A stretch of DNA of 64,000 nt from Trochalopteron elliotii. Lineage: Eukaryota > Chordata > Aves > Passeriformes > Leiothrichidae. Positions 1 through 13,903 of the stretch are shown here, in pieces. A program made the position numbers and the translations under genes. Location: contig JANPWX010000008.1 of assembly GCA_024734555.1 (NCBI GenBank), positions 5,960,509 through 6,024,508 on the forward strand, written 5' to 3'. The notes beneath the pieces were generated by a model that saw nothing but the letters and a program-made list of their open reading frames with translations, was not told where the DNA came from and ran no database searches. The first letter of the stretch is position 1, and each line of letters begins with the position of its first letter.

Positions 1-181
1 CAGGGCTGTTAAGGATTTATTTGCGCTGAGGTCCCACACTCTCATAATTTCCTGCCGGCTTCCCCCCTCCTCTGTGTTCCAACTTGCATGTTGTAGCACC
101 TCTATGCCAGCTCTGTCACTTGTTCAACTGTTTGCTTAGTTGTGAAGTGTTTGCTTTACTGATATGATTCTATGATTCTAA
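1..181 (+). repeat. Possible CR1-type LINE 3' tail at window edge
   Basis: Positions about 164-181 read as just over two copies of the octamer ATTCTATG, the tandem motif that ends avian CR1 retrotransposons. In + orientation this would be the element's 3' end, with its body running left out of the window. The 160 bases before it are more GC-rich than the following intron, but I cannot align them to a CR1 3' untranslated region from memory. It could be a divergent subfamily, a SINE that borrowed the CR1 tail, or a chance duplication of eight bases. The left boundary is not determined. Confidence 0.4.
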
Positions 182-3100
182 CCCCACTCTTCATGTAAGA
201 TAGCTACAGTGTTTCTTTCCATTAACAGTCTTCCAATAATTGAAATGCCTTTTTACTGCATCTGTGTAGACAATTAAAACTTGAAATATGAAGTGTTTCC
301 TGAAGTCACAAAGCCATGAAATAATATTTAATTTGGCTTTAATATCAATTGGTCAGTACAATAAGTTGTTAAAATGGGTGTAAAAGTCACAAACCAAATT
401 ATTACTGAAACTCTTATTAATAAACTTGATAATCAAAAAACATATTGGGTGATATAAAATATGACAAATACTATTACAGTTAAAATGCAAAGGAATTCCA
501 ATGTAACTAGCAGCTGAAGTTATTTTACCATTGTGAAGGAAGAATGAGGTTTCAGTTCCCATAATTAATTCATTCAGAGATTTTGTAACTTAAAGTATGA
601 TATCTAGAGGAGCTGAGTAGCTCTGAATCTGTAAGTGCAGTGACTGCATCTGCAACTTGCATGTTTTGTAATGTAGTTATTGTAATGTGCTTATGTTTTA
701 TTTAATTGACTCTTATTTCACTGATACCTGACCTGCTCATGTCTTCTTGTCTTCCAAGCGCATACACTGTCAGCTTTGTTCCCTCTGGAATTTCAAATGT
801 AGTGTTTGTGGACTAGTCCTCCTGAGTGCCCACTTGAATTAGATACTGTAAAAGCATAGGAGGGATAAAACACCTCTAGTCTAAGACTTAGTTCAATATT
901 CAGTCTAAATCAGGGTTTGCCCTGTTTGTACTCATCAGAACATCATATCTGGATTTAAACTGTTATTCAATGCCCGCGTGTCCTAATTTAATTGCTTGTG
1001 CTGTTTTACAGGCATAGTCACTCAGGTGAAAAATTACTGTCCAGATCTTCTTTCTATACATTGTGATTACTGAAACGAAAAAAAAATAGTACATAAACAC
1101 TTGTTGGGATTAAATCCTAGGTGTTCTTCATAAACACAGCTATCATAGAGAGTTTCTTAAGTCATTGGCAAAAGTAACAATATCCAATTTTCTGCAGTTT
1201 GAGCACATTGGCTTTTCTTTGTTGTTAGTTGCATACATTTTGATTTATCTAGTGCAACATTACCTCCACAGTTGGCCTTCTGTGTAATACATTCTCTGGA
1301 AAGAGAAATTAGCCTTTTGTGCTCTTCCTTTTAACATTCTCCAAAAATGAGTGTGTCCTTCAATATTTGTATATTCCTCTAAAGAAACAGCAGTGTTTCT
1401 CTGGCTCTAAGGTTGTCGTTTCTTTCCTTTTTCATCCCAGAGGAATTATATTTGACATTTCCAGTTTTGGTAATGATGGAGCCACAAATCTTTCATTTTT
1501 AAAGATCAAGTTATCCATAGCAATTAGTTTCTCTTAGAATGTCAGGAACACTGTGTTTGTGTGACAGATGGATAAATATTTTCCCTTGCTTAACCAAGAA
1601 CAAATGTTCCTGGTGGTGTGGAATGCTAGGGCATCATTTAGTTACAGTCTTTAAATCAAGCACTTCTGAGACATATATTTATTTCATGTTTGTTAAACCT
1701 CCTATATTGTTTTCATCTAATGAACAGGGTAGAACTGTCATAACAAGACTGTAGGAAAAAAATTCAGAACTAGTAAGATGTTAAAGGACCTTAGGTGTCA
1801 CTCAAAATGTGGCTAGCATTTATCCTTGTAAACTTCAGCAGTGCTGCAGTAGACTGACCATCTCAAATACCAAAGTCACTCTGGGAGAGATGAGAGATGG
1901 GCATCAATATCACAAACCACTGGACATGACATACCAAAGCAGAGGACCATTTTCCCTCACACTGCAGTTTCCACTAGTGCAGCAGAATATTTTCCATTTT
2001 CATAAGCAAATTATTTTCTTTTATGCACACATAATCCCCGAACAGTTTAACAGTAATTAAGGAATTATTTTCAAGGAATGTGCCTTTGTTTTCAGTAACA
2101 ATTAAGTGCTTTCAAATTATATGAGTCTTGATAATGTTAAAGCAGTTTCTTTTTTCAAGTAGGACAATACATTGTGAAATTAATATATCAATTAAAAACA
2201 TCAGTGATGCCAAGCCATGCATAACAAAAAAGAGAGAGAACAATGTAAGACTCTGAAGTTCAGGTAGCATGCGTGGCTTCAAAATAGGCTGGCTCTTTAC
2301 CAAAAAAATATTTCTCTCAAGACATGGTGGTGAACTGACTTTGCTAAAGGTGCTCCCACACTGTTCATTGACAAGAGATCACACAGTTCTTTTACTGCTG
2401 CAAACTTGAGGCTGTGTTAACATATGCCCATTCATACTGCAGAGGTGACTGCTATTTCTGGCACTAGTTTGTGCCTGTTAGTGTCTGACAGGAGCCCTTA
2501 AGCTGAGGAGGTTATTCAGACAGTGGTCATCTCTTGGAAAGAGTTTGGTTTATTGTGTCCTGTGACACAATAAAAAAACTGGTTTTGTTACCCATGCAGG
2601 TCTAAGCACAAAGGTTTTCCTTTTACATAGTGATTTCACAATGTCTGTCTCTTTTGAAACAACTGGATGTACAATAACAAAATATATTTTTTATCTAGTG
2701 GCAATATTCCTTGCCCTTTTGTTATTTTTAGTAAAATCACTTTCTAAATCCTTGGCTTTTTACATTTTCAAAGCACTTCACAAACATTGGTATTTTAACA
2801 AGAAATCCAGTGTTTTGCATTACTTCTGTAGCAGCTTTCATGCTGTATAATGGAAACTGATTTTAGATGTGATGGGGAAAAAGAGTAAAAAAGAGAGCAA
2901 GAACAAGTGACACAGCTACTTAGAAAATGAGAAATCCATTTTAAAAGCAGCAAACATGACATGCCCATTGTTTCAAATGTGTTAGCTCAGAAGTGTATCA
3001 AATTACCTTGTCTTGCTAATTGAACCAGTAAAAAAGACCCCACAACTACAACAGTAAATTGTGCCGATTATCTTGTATTAGACACATTTAATCTCTAGGC

Positions 3101-5046
3101 TGGAGCTGAGACTTTCCAGTTTTGTTTTTTAGCTGCCTCAGAATGGATTCAGGGAACAATTAAATGAAAATGTCTTTTCAATTTTTCAGAGCTTTTTTTT
3201 TAAAGAGTCTGGCATAATATCAGAGAGAGCTTTGCATGTAAGTCTGTTTGAAATACTTATGAAGGAGGTTACTCTGGCAGGTCTCAGGCTGTGTGTGGTA
3301 TTTCATAAAGACATTCCTGCAGTTTTCTTTGCTGAAGCACATTGCTCATTGCTTGTCACTAAGTTCCTGCATCTCTTGTTTCTTTTTTATGCTTAGAATA
3401 TCACATACAAATATGTACAATATAAACAGTAAGCAAATGTAAAATGGTGTCTGTTTTGATTAATATAGATTAGAACTAGTTCGTAAGTGGGTTTATTGGC
3501 ATTTTAATAACTGTACTTTGCCCTTCATATAACTGTTCTGCAACATAGTTAAAATTTGCTAAGTGTCAAACATGACACTTAAAGAAATACTGAAGTGTTT
3601 GTCCCTGAGACCAGGTCTGCTGCTCTAAGAGGTGTCCTGTGGGAGAAGGTCAGAAATATGATGATTGGTTCAAGTTGTACAGCAAAAGTATGGAGACTCA
3701 AACTCAAATTCGACATTAAAGTTAATGAACCTACGAGAATGAGGCACCAAATTACAACTGAAATCGGAAATTTACCAGAAAGTGCTTGGGGTTCTTAGAA
3801 GAATCACTTCTTCACAGTTGGAAATGATGAAGACCTCTGTCACACATCTCATTTGTATGATTTTATGTCCCTTATTTGTAATAAGTTTAGAAAATATTTA
3901 CAGCTGTAAGAAAAGACTTATTATAAAATGCTGGACAATTAATTCAGCAAGCATTTACTTGGCAATAGGAGAATCAAGACAGGTCATGCTTTTAATTTCA
4001 GAATCAAAAAAAGGACAAACTGTATTCCTGCATATATTTGACTCAGAAAGTGATGGGGTTCCCAGTATCAGTGTTATCAGTCCTTAAGATAACTGCTAGT
4101 CTACAATGCAGACAAGGAATTAAACTTTGAATCTAAATTTAGATACCCATGTTTGGCTCCTGAAGTTATGAAATGGAAATACTCCATTAAGCTATTCATA
4201 CAGATTGGACTAAATCATCTACTTTCAGAATCTGAAAGCAAAATGACTTGAGATGCATGCCAACATTCAGTTTAAATTCTTAAGCATAGTGAACATTAAA
4301 AGTGTTATTAAACCTATATTGATGCCTGAAAATCTATCACTGACATATAGGGAGGTTAAACATATAAAATTCCCTTTGATTTTTAATCCACATTTTTTCC
4401 TCAGGAGAAATTTATGTGATGTAGACCTTTTGGAATCCCAGCAGGTGGGCTAGCGTTCAAGTGTATGCTTAGGTATTGCTGTAACTACACTCTTAAAAAT
4501 GTTGGCCTTATGGTACAATATTCTGATACCCATAAAATATAGCACATGCCTTAGGTATCTGTTAAGTATATTCATGTGTTTTATTTGGTGTATGTAATTA
4601 TTTTAAATATATCGTGCATATATGTTATGTTAATGCCACAATTACCGTTGAAAATTCATGTAATGTTGGTATAAAATCCAAGGGTTAACAACTCTCAAGT
4701 CAGAAGGACAGATGTTCAAACTTCCACTGTTTGAACAGTAGAAGAGATGGCAGAGATTGGAGAGACAAAAGATGCTCCTCAAATAATAATAGGCAAGTTC
4801 AGCTATCTGCATTATAAATTACTCATTCAGAATATCTGAGAGTTCCATTGCACATTTAAGCGTGTGTAAAGAAGCCAAAATTTTCAACTTTTGCAGTAAA
4901 AGTACTTGATTAGAATAGGTAATTATTGAGACCTCTGAATTTTAATGAGCTGCAGTGAAAAGCCAGAATTTGAAAGTTTCTTTTGGAATGTAAAATTCAG
5001 GAAAAAAATGCTTCTGAAGCATTTTCTTCTCAAGATGCTAAAACAT

Positions 5047-5110
5047 AACTATAATACAATACAATATAATAATAACTATAATAATAATGAGAAAAATAAC
5101 AATAATAACA
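5047..5110. repeat. AT-rich (AAT)n-like microsatellite
   Basis: Imperfect runs of AAT/ATA triplets (ACAATACAATATAATAATAA and similar) occupy about 60 bases of the intron. The repeat is impure, so it is probably old and fairly stable. No coding or regulatory role is indicated. Confidence 0.75.
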
Positions 5111-8100
5111 TGGAGGCATAAAATCATAAATCCATAACAATAGCAATATCAAGAAGTTATGATGTGGCCAAAATGAGAAAATAAAATTAAATTTCCTGGT
5201 ATTTCACTAGAGGGAACATATGACAGCTAGCATACTCTCATAAACCCGTGAGTTCACACACATGGACCAATTTTTGCAGTGCAGGTGTAAGGTTTGACTT
5301 TGTCTTTGGAGTGGGAATTGGGTAACAGATCAATTTCCAATGAGCTGTGCCTATGAAATACATTTTAGGCAGACATGAGCTTTCTTTGTCCACAGTTGGA
5401 GTGGGTAGGAACCTAGCCAAGTTCAAATGTTATAATGCTGAACATCACTTAATTATCTCTGCTGACAGGAAGCTTTATATTAATAAGGAATTGTGTTTCT
5501 CCTGACTTTCATTCAGGTCCAAGCGTGGGTGGAGCCAGCTCATATTTGTTCATGATATGTTGTGCAGATGCAGAACCTGAAAGGAATGAAAGTAGCATTT
5601 GGAATTACTGCTGGAGTGCACGTGGCTTTGGGTTACTGGTGTCATGATCAGATTAAACAAATTGTTGCGTAGTTATGTCAGTTTTCAAGAAAGGTAAAAT
5701 TTGATCACTATTCCTCCAGGATTTTAAATCTCTCTTCTAGGTACAAGAAGTATATTTATAATGGAAATTTCAGTGGCATTTTTCAAGAGTAGAACATTTT
5801 TTAAGTCTTGATTTTTGTAATACCTATTCATCCATATTTACAGAAAGCATTGTAGTCTTGAGAGGTAATTTGTTATAAGAGAAAGTGCATTTCCTCGTTT
5901 GGTTCCTTTTGTTTTTAATTATTTTTGAATATGTTCTAAAGCTTTTCCCAGGAGAATTTTCTTACCATCTTAAGAGCCATGATCTACTGTCCGCATCTCT
6001 GTGTTAGCCATACATGCTTTTCTTTTTTTTTTTTTCCTTGACTTCTAAGTATTAATATTTTCAAGAGAGACATTTGGAGGAGAGGAGGAAGGTCACAAAG
6101 TATTCAACAAAGCTTAGGAACACACCAAATCAGTTTCAAGGCTTCAGAGAACACAAACCGCACACTATAGTTTAAGCTTTTAAAATTATAAAGTAGTTAA
6201 ATTGGATTTTCATGGAAATTTCACAGAAAGGCTTATATTTCCAAACACCAATATAATGTCTGAATTGAGGTGAAATCCACATGAGATTTGTGGACTTTAA
6301 AATTCAACACTTTCATTTTATGCCGTTGAGGAAAAAAACTATTTTTTTATTCATATTTCATAAATAGCAGAATGAAATTTTACCCTCTGTTGACTGGCAA
6401 TACCTTGCTTTCACCAGGATGAAGTCATTAGAGATACATTATAGCTTTCCTGCATTTCAGGGTCTGCTGATGTTTCCATTTACAAGACCCATCTTTCAGA
6501 CTAACATAAAGCCAGAACTTAAAATTTATTTCCAAGGAAAATTGAAAACTTCTGTCATCATGAAAACAGTGGGTTTTAACAGTGAAATAGAAAAAAACCC
6601 CTTGAAGGTCTTTGGTAACTTCTTGCATTTATTGTAGTGGTCAGTAATCTAAACTCCTATGTCTGCTAATTACTTGATCTCTAAACATGGCCAAGTCTCT
6701 TCACTCCTTGTCACAGCTTCACCTCTTTGAAATTCAAATATTTGGGAAAGGATCCTTTTGCTATGGATTTTAGCCACTTAGTTCAGCCCAGAAAGATGAC
6801 CTAATAACAAAGCTGTTAAGTGTCATGAAATGCAGGAGCAGGCTTCTGTTTTCAAGGGTAATTGAAGGTGTAGAAGGTAGATTGATCTTAAATGACATTT
6901 GCTTGAGTCGTTTCAAATTGGGCTGTATCCAAACCCATCAAAGACAAGACCCTCAGCTGCCTCTCCCGCTGAATAAGCTGTGTTGACATAGGTGACTTAC
7001 CAAATTTTTTGTCATGCAGAAGAAACCAGACCAAGATTAATGCCAAACCTGTTTTACATTCCAGCAAAGTGTCCTTGTCTTACATTTCACTTTCAGGTGT
7101 TTGAATAATACAAACAGGAAATATAACTGGTCTCGTGACAACTTATCTGACACCTTTTTCTCATGCAGTTTTGAAGATGTGTGCTTCAAATGAGGCAATT
7201 TACTGATACGCAATCTTTATCACTTCAGATACCTAAACAGTATTTGAAACAGGAAAAAAACTGTTTAAACTCTATAGACAGAAATTTGTACTCCAAATGC
7301 ACCAGTAATTGTTTCTTCTAGCTAGAAGACAGTAGAATCATTTGTTGTTTTGAAAAGCACCGAATAACTGCTTTAACAGGTTTAAGTCAACACTGTAATT
7401 TAGGAACTTTTCTAGCATCTTTTAACAAACTCCCAGAGGAGTATCTCATTAGCCTAGTGTCTGAAATTGATTTTCTAAAGTGTAAAGAGCATTTGAAATA
7501 TTTACTTGGTGATTCAGGCTGGAATGCTGCAGAAATGAAGGTGTTTTGCTCAGTCTCTAATGCGTTTCTAGTGGTTACAGAGTGAGGAAAGAAGTCCAGG
7601 ACTTCTGTGGAAAGGTCCCTTCCGATTCTTTCTCTTCTTTTCCTCTTGATTAGCATGGCTCCTACACTACAGAGCAAGTAGAAAATTGGGAGAAATTGGT
7701 CCTTAAGCTCTGTTCTGACAATACTGTTGTGTTCCCATTTCTGGTTTTGTACAGGTGGAACACAGGGCTCATGCTTCTATTAAGCAATTGAAAGGTCCTC
7801 TCAGAAACAGCAGTAAGTAGAGCATGGAGAGCTGCCTTTTTGGTAGAGGTTTAGTGTTTTAGAGGAAATGCAGGAGTTCAAACCTGAGTGCCTGGCAGTG
7901 ACAGTGCCAGCAGCTTAACTGTTTTTCTGTATAATGCTGTTTCCATCTCAAGAAAATGCTGATGTGCAGTAATGGAAGGCCAAGGTGAAGGAAAGCCCTG
8001 CCGTGTCTTTATGTGATAGGTGGCTGCTTACAGTGAAGAGCTTAGCAAGAGGGGGAAGGTCTTCTGGCTCTCCCCTCTCTTTTATCTGAGTGTAGCAAGC

Positions 8101-10324
8101 ACAGTTGGCTACAAGAAATGGTCATGACACGCTCAGACACGGGAGATGAGACACAAGCATAAGCCTGGGATGGGTAGAGGAGTCCCTGCTGTCCTTGCCT
8201 AAACAAGAGGTGAAGACACTCCCAGTAAGTTATCATCACTTTTGAAGAGCTCTCTTTTCTGTTTGTTTTGTTGTGTTTTGTTTAGGGGAGCGCGATAAGT
8301 TGGACTAGCAATTAAAACAGTCCTTGTTTCTTACTGATACCAAGTCCTGTGGATAAGCTATTCGAATTTCCTCCTGTCTTTTATACTGTCAAAGGAAAGG
8401 TCATGCTATTGCCACTGTGCACATTAAAGGGAGAGAAGAAAGAAGTGCAGAGATCCTTCTTTCTTCTTTTGTCCAGGCTGTGTTCAAGAAACAGAGGTCT
8501 CTGAGCCGAAACAGTCCCTTTAGGATAAGTCCTACACTCGTCTTCTTTCTTCTGTATGTCTTCTCTTTCCCATTCTCTACATTAGTGGATTGTCTAAGCT
8601 GGTGGTCCATGGTGGGTAATATCATTAACTATTGTTTTTGTGCTGCTTCTAGGAAGTGTAGTTAAGCAAAAGTAAAAAGCTGAGTGAGTTACGTGCTTTA
8701 TTTCTGAGTATAATCAAAATTTCTACCATTATTGATATTATTTACATACTAAATACCCTGAACAAATCCTGTAAACTGGCAATGAATGTCATGCAAAGAA
8801 GTTTTCATTGATGGTACCTTGGAAAAAACAGAACAGAAATCCAGAGCAAGAAATTAATTCCCTTGACAATAGTCACCTAAGAAACTTTTGCAAGCTGAAA
8901 GCTACTAAGGTACTATCAATAAACATTTTTAAAAGTAAGATTTCTATATTTCTGCAGTACATGTTATATTTTACCGCAGAAATCATCCTATAATAAATAT
9001 TCAAAAGAAAGAGATTGTACTGTATAGATACATAATGTTGAAATGTCAATATAGTGCCAGCTGAACCAATAGCTTTGCATGGAGCACTGATGTATGTATT
9101 GTCATTTTTTCTCACAAACACAGCAGGTGGATTTAGAAGAAGTCAGACACACAGTTGCCTTCCTGTGTGAAGAACACAAGTGAACCATATATTGCAATTA
9201 CAGAAAGCCATGTATTTATCCTGAAAAAAAATTCTAAATAAATAAAGTAAAGAAGCAATGTATTCTGCCCCAGGAAAGGTTTTCAGCTTGGCTTTATTAT
9301 GATTTACACTTTAAGCTCAGTTATTGGCAAGTTGGGCAGTGGAGAGGGAAGAACTGAACCAGCAACCAGACACCCAGAGGAGACTGACTCTACCTCTTGC
9401 TTTTTCATATTTCGGTCAAATAATTTTGGGGACTAAGATGTAAAGAAAAAATGTAGATGCAAATGACCATTCACAAAGTTGGGATTTCTGTTTTCTTTGA
9501 ATTAAACCTGTCCTTAGACATTTAAGAAAGATTTATCAGCAGAATTGTTCCTCATATCAAGGGGAAAAAAAAATCTTTTGCACAGATCTGGACATAATGG
9601 ATTTTTACTGGTATCAGAACGTCAAGTTTATATAATTATCTTTTTTAACTGTTGGTAAGCTGGGAATGATTACATTACTGTAGAAATTAGTTAACAGGTT
9701 CTCACAAGGTTTCCTTATTTCAGAAAGGGGTGATTCAGGTGGTACAAACAGCTTTCTGCATTCCCAAACAGATAAAAATGCTTTTCCTCGCTAGTAAGCC
9801 AACTGTTTCTAAATATCATTTGAAAAATATTTGGTTGTCAGATTCTCAAGAGAGAAATGCCAAAATTAATGCATCTTCCCCCAAGGTCTCTCAAGGCTAC
9901 ACTAGGAGACACCAGGGCTAAGCAGTGGCTAAAGTTATTACCCAGAAATTGCCAGTGCTTGATGTGAAAATATCAGCAGAAATTAAAATTCATACAGTAA
10001 ACACCTCATGAGAGAGTAGATATGAATCACTTTGAAATACTTCAGCAGAGGAATTCAAATAAAGAAAAGTGTCAAGAGTGGAGAAAGAGTTGCTGTGTGA
10101 AACCATTTCAAATAGCTTGTTCAAAACATTCAGAGCTTAATTAGAAAATGTAGCCTCCCCCTTAAATAGTGGTGCAAAGGAGTATTACCTTTAGGAAATG
10201 ATCACTCTTGATTTTACCAACATTCTCAGGCTACCATCCTTGTTATACATGGTTGATTTCTTACTGTCCCTTTGTAAATTCTATATTGTGATTAGAGTGG
10301 GGAGAACAGAGCAGGGTTTGGCAG

Positions 10325-10413
10325 TTTGGGTTTTTTGGTGGTGTTTTTTGTTTGGTTTTTTTGGGGGGTGTTTGTTTTGGTTGGTGGGGTTTGTTTGTTT
10401 GTTTGTTTTTCTT
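10325..10413 (+). repeat. G/T-rich low-complexity tract
   Basis: About 90 bases are made almost only of G and T on the + strand, with GGG, GGGGGG and GGGG runs between T runs, ending in a clean (GTTT)4 block. It is the second largest of a series of similar tracts in the window. The open frames across it, on either strand, are artefacts of low complexity. Confidence 0.85.
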
Positions 10414-13400
10414 GGAAACATTCAGGATATGGCTTTGGGGAAAAAATATAAAGTTGCACAAGCAGGAGATCTACTCCAGATCTAGCTAGTCAGATGTCTA
10501 CGAGCTGTAAGATGATATTGTGCCTGCTGGAAATATGATACTGTCCTGGGATATTTTGTTCAGGATGCCAGCCCCCATTTCACTCTCTCCCTGAACATCA
10601 GCTCAGTAAAGTGGATGCAAGAGCACTTGAAGTGCCCTTTTCACCATTCCAAGTTTGTGTCTGATTGACAAAGAAACGCTCTGGGATTTGTCAAAACCTT
10701 ACAGAAGTTACAACTCTTTTAGTCTTCTCTTTTTTCCTCTCATCTTTCTTACCTATTTCTATAGGTATAATTAAAGCTAAGAAATACTTCTGACAGGCAC
10801 ATTCTGTATTTTTATGTCCTGTCATTGATGTCTGATGCCACTCTGCTTAGTTTTACTTTCACATTCCGTATTTTTACTCAGTTGAGAGTGAAAATGTAAG
10901 AAGGGAACGTAGTGTAATCGTTTAAATGAACAAAAAATGAGGAATTTTTTATCTATACTGTTGTTCCAGAAAAGCTATCCCAGAATGATTGCTCTACAAT
11001 CTACTTTTCCACTTGGAGCAGAATGTTTTATTCTGTTAAAAATTAATTCTCTGGGAAAGCAAAGGTTTCTGATGAACCAAAGATGAAGATATATCACAGG
11101 CTTAACTTTTAGAGCTGTGCTGAGATCATATCTGTTGTGATTTTTAAAAAAATACACAACCCATTATTAGTAGAATTTGAGATATAATGGCACCAATTTT
11201 TATTTTCCTGAAACTCACCTTTGTTCATGTCTATTTCATTACTTTGAGCTGGGTCAACTTATCTTAAACTGGAAGGAACTTTAATTTTAGGTCACTTTAG
11301 GACTTTTGCTGTGGCAACAAATTTGTGTCTTAGAACATATGAGAAATTAATGCCTGTACATAAGTCAACTTTATCAGTGTAAGTGCACATGAAATTTTCT
11401 CATGCTATAGGAAAGTTTAATGTCATTTCCCAACTTTTCTTAGCATTCTCTCAATGCTGCTTTTTAAATTACTGTCTTCTTCTTCTTATCATTTGTGGCT
11501 AGTACTCGTGCTGCTAAACTGCTTCTTTCCTTCTGACACTGGTCTCCTTTCTGAAATCCTGGAGTTTTTTCCACTCAGCTTTCTAAGCATTTTATAAAAG
11601 TTCTTCCAAGCTTGCTTTCACTGCAAAAGCTAGGACTTAGTGAAATGGACTTCTTGGGAATATGGGAACAGACTTTGACAATTGCTTTACATTGGCCAGC
11701 CAACAGAGCTTCTGAAGTGCCCTGTCCTTAAGATAAACAAGCATCACAGGATTAAACAGAATATGCCCTTTGAAAGTTTTTGTTTGCTATTATTTTCTTC
11801 AAAATTCTAATAGCTTATGGCTTCTGATAATAGAAGGTCCTAGAAATCACTCTAAATAACACTAAATTCCAACAGCAGAATGTGTGGAAATTGGTCACAT
11901 ACAGGCTTCCAGGCACCTCATTAACTGATGTTACAGCAGCTCTGCCACAGTTTATTTTAAACTCTCACCTTTTAGACACTCTTATGGACAGAGTCTATGG
12001 GTATTCAGAAAAAAAAAAAAAATATGAGTCAAAGAAATCACTGTTGGTACAGAGGATTCTTCCTTGTTTCTTGGAATAATAATTTTTCTTCTTGCCAGCA
12101 TTTATGATTCAAACAGCGTACTAAGACATAGGTACGAGAGAATGGGAATTAAGGTGAACTTGCATAAACATACATTAGAAGCAGAATTTTTGCTGGTCCC
12201 TTGAAGTTGCATGACCTATTTTTATCCCAATTGCAGTTCTGTTGGTTTTCCAGGTGTCTTAAAACAATTTAGCTTTAATATGGATTGTATCAGCAGCCTC
12301 GTTAGGAAGGTGTCAGCTGAGAGAACAAGGCTACGAGATGTGCATGATCTCTAAAGATAGCACCAGAAAATTAAAAGAAGTGTTTTAAAATGAATGTTGC
12401 AGGTGTGGGGTTAGTTTGGTTTTTGTTGGTTTGTGTGTCTGGTCTTTTTTAACAGAAGAGGTTATTGTTGTGGTGAGGCTTTTGACAACAGGTAGTTTTC
12501 AACATCCTCTCTCTGTCCTTGTACTTAATTTACTGCCAACTTCAAGTTTTTCAAAATGCAAAGAACAGCATAGTCTCTGCACTGTGACAGCCCTTTAACC
12601 TTAAAAATACAAGTAATGTCTAAAGCAAGAGACTGAAATCAGTCACCGAGCAGGCTGTGCCGTGCAGTGGCTCCTGTGTCTGATGCTATTAACTCAGTGG
12701 AGAGAAAGGAGATGCTCAGTTGCTCAGCTGTCATTTTGCATAATAAATTTGATGCAACATTTGATTCTTGGAAAATACAAGGACTCCTGAGAGCAGGCAG
12801 TTGAGTCAGCAGGTCTTGGTCACTTCATTCCCCCTTGCCCTCTCAGGGGAGGGCCATGTTTCCAAGAGAGTGTCACAACCCACAGAGGGATAGAGCCACG
12901 CATCAGGGATTTTGCCTTAGAGAACCAGGAATGATTCTTTTCTTGCAGGTGAAGAGAAAGAGACCATGGGCTTGAAAGGAGAGATGGATTAGTGGGGAGT
13001 TTTGTTCTTTTTCCTCATTACAGTGCTGTTGGCTAGACATTCAAGAGCAGCATTTTTGACACTGATATTTGGAGTTGGGGTGGTGGTGCCAACTCAGACT
13101 GCTTAAAGGACTTGCAGGTTGGTAGCATGGCACAGAACAGTGTTTCATTCTCAACATGGCAAGCTTGTCTTAAAAGAAAAAAATTAATTCTTCAGACTTA
13201 ATCCTGATTTATTTACTTAGTTGGGGTTTTTTTATTAAGGAATTACAGATTTGGCACTCTGGCTCTTTTCCCTACTCTGAGAGGTAGCACTTATTCTGTC
13301 ATTTTAAAAGTGTGAAGGGGCTTGCCCTCTTGTGTACAAGGTGTATAGCAAGCCAGAAAAACAGAATTGCTGCTCCTCCTTAACTGTTTGTCCCTGGTTT

Positions 13401-13527
13401 GGGGATTTTTGTCTTTGTTCACCAAACAGCAGAGATGCTTCACTAACAAAGGTGTGTCTGCGTATTTCAAAGCAGAATAGTAAAAAAGTTCCTTGTACTT
13501 AGTAAGGCAACCTTTTTGAAGGGAATT

Positions 13528-13561
13528 TATCCATTACTTGAGGGACATATCCATTACTTGA
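13528..13561. repeat. Short direct repeat, period 20
   Basis: The 13-base word ATCCATTACTTGA occurs twice with a 20-base offset, giving a local tandem duplication followed by a poly-A run. It looks like replication slippage; no function is indicated. Confidence 0.7.
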
Positions 13562-13870
13562 AAAAAAATGAAAGGGAGAAAATAATCTGTATCTGAAAAG
13601 GTTTCCTTCCTTTGTGACTTATGATCACAGAAGTTGGTTGTATTGTTTCTTGTTTGAGCTCTAAAAGCTGTTGTATAGAGAAATACATGAAGAAACTCTC
13701 ACTTACTCCAGATGGACAGACTTATCTATTGCTGGATTCCTGCTTTTGATTGACTCCACTTCTCACAGTGCTGTGTGTTCATGGAAAAGTAGAAGTTGTT
13801 ATGACTTTGTATATGGTGTAGATCTGTACAGAGGAATCTGTATATACTAGGCTTGTCTGCTCTTCCCTTT

Positions 13871-13903
13871 GCAGTCTCTGCAAGTCTCTGCAGTCTCTGC
13901 AAG
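13871..13903. repeat. Tandem repeat of a GCAGTCTCT-type unit
   Basis: Three to four imperfect copies of a 9-10-base unit (GCAGTCTCT / GCAAGTCTCT) stand in a row. This is a small minisatellite-like expansion within the intron. Frames reading through it gain a short artefactual peptide repeat. Confidence 0.75.
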
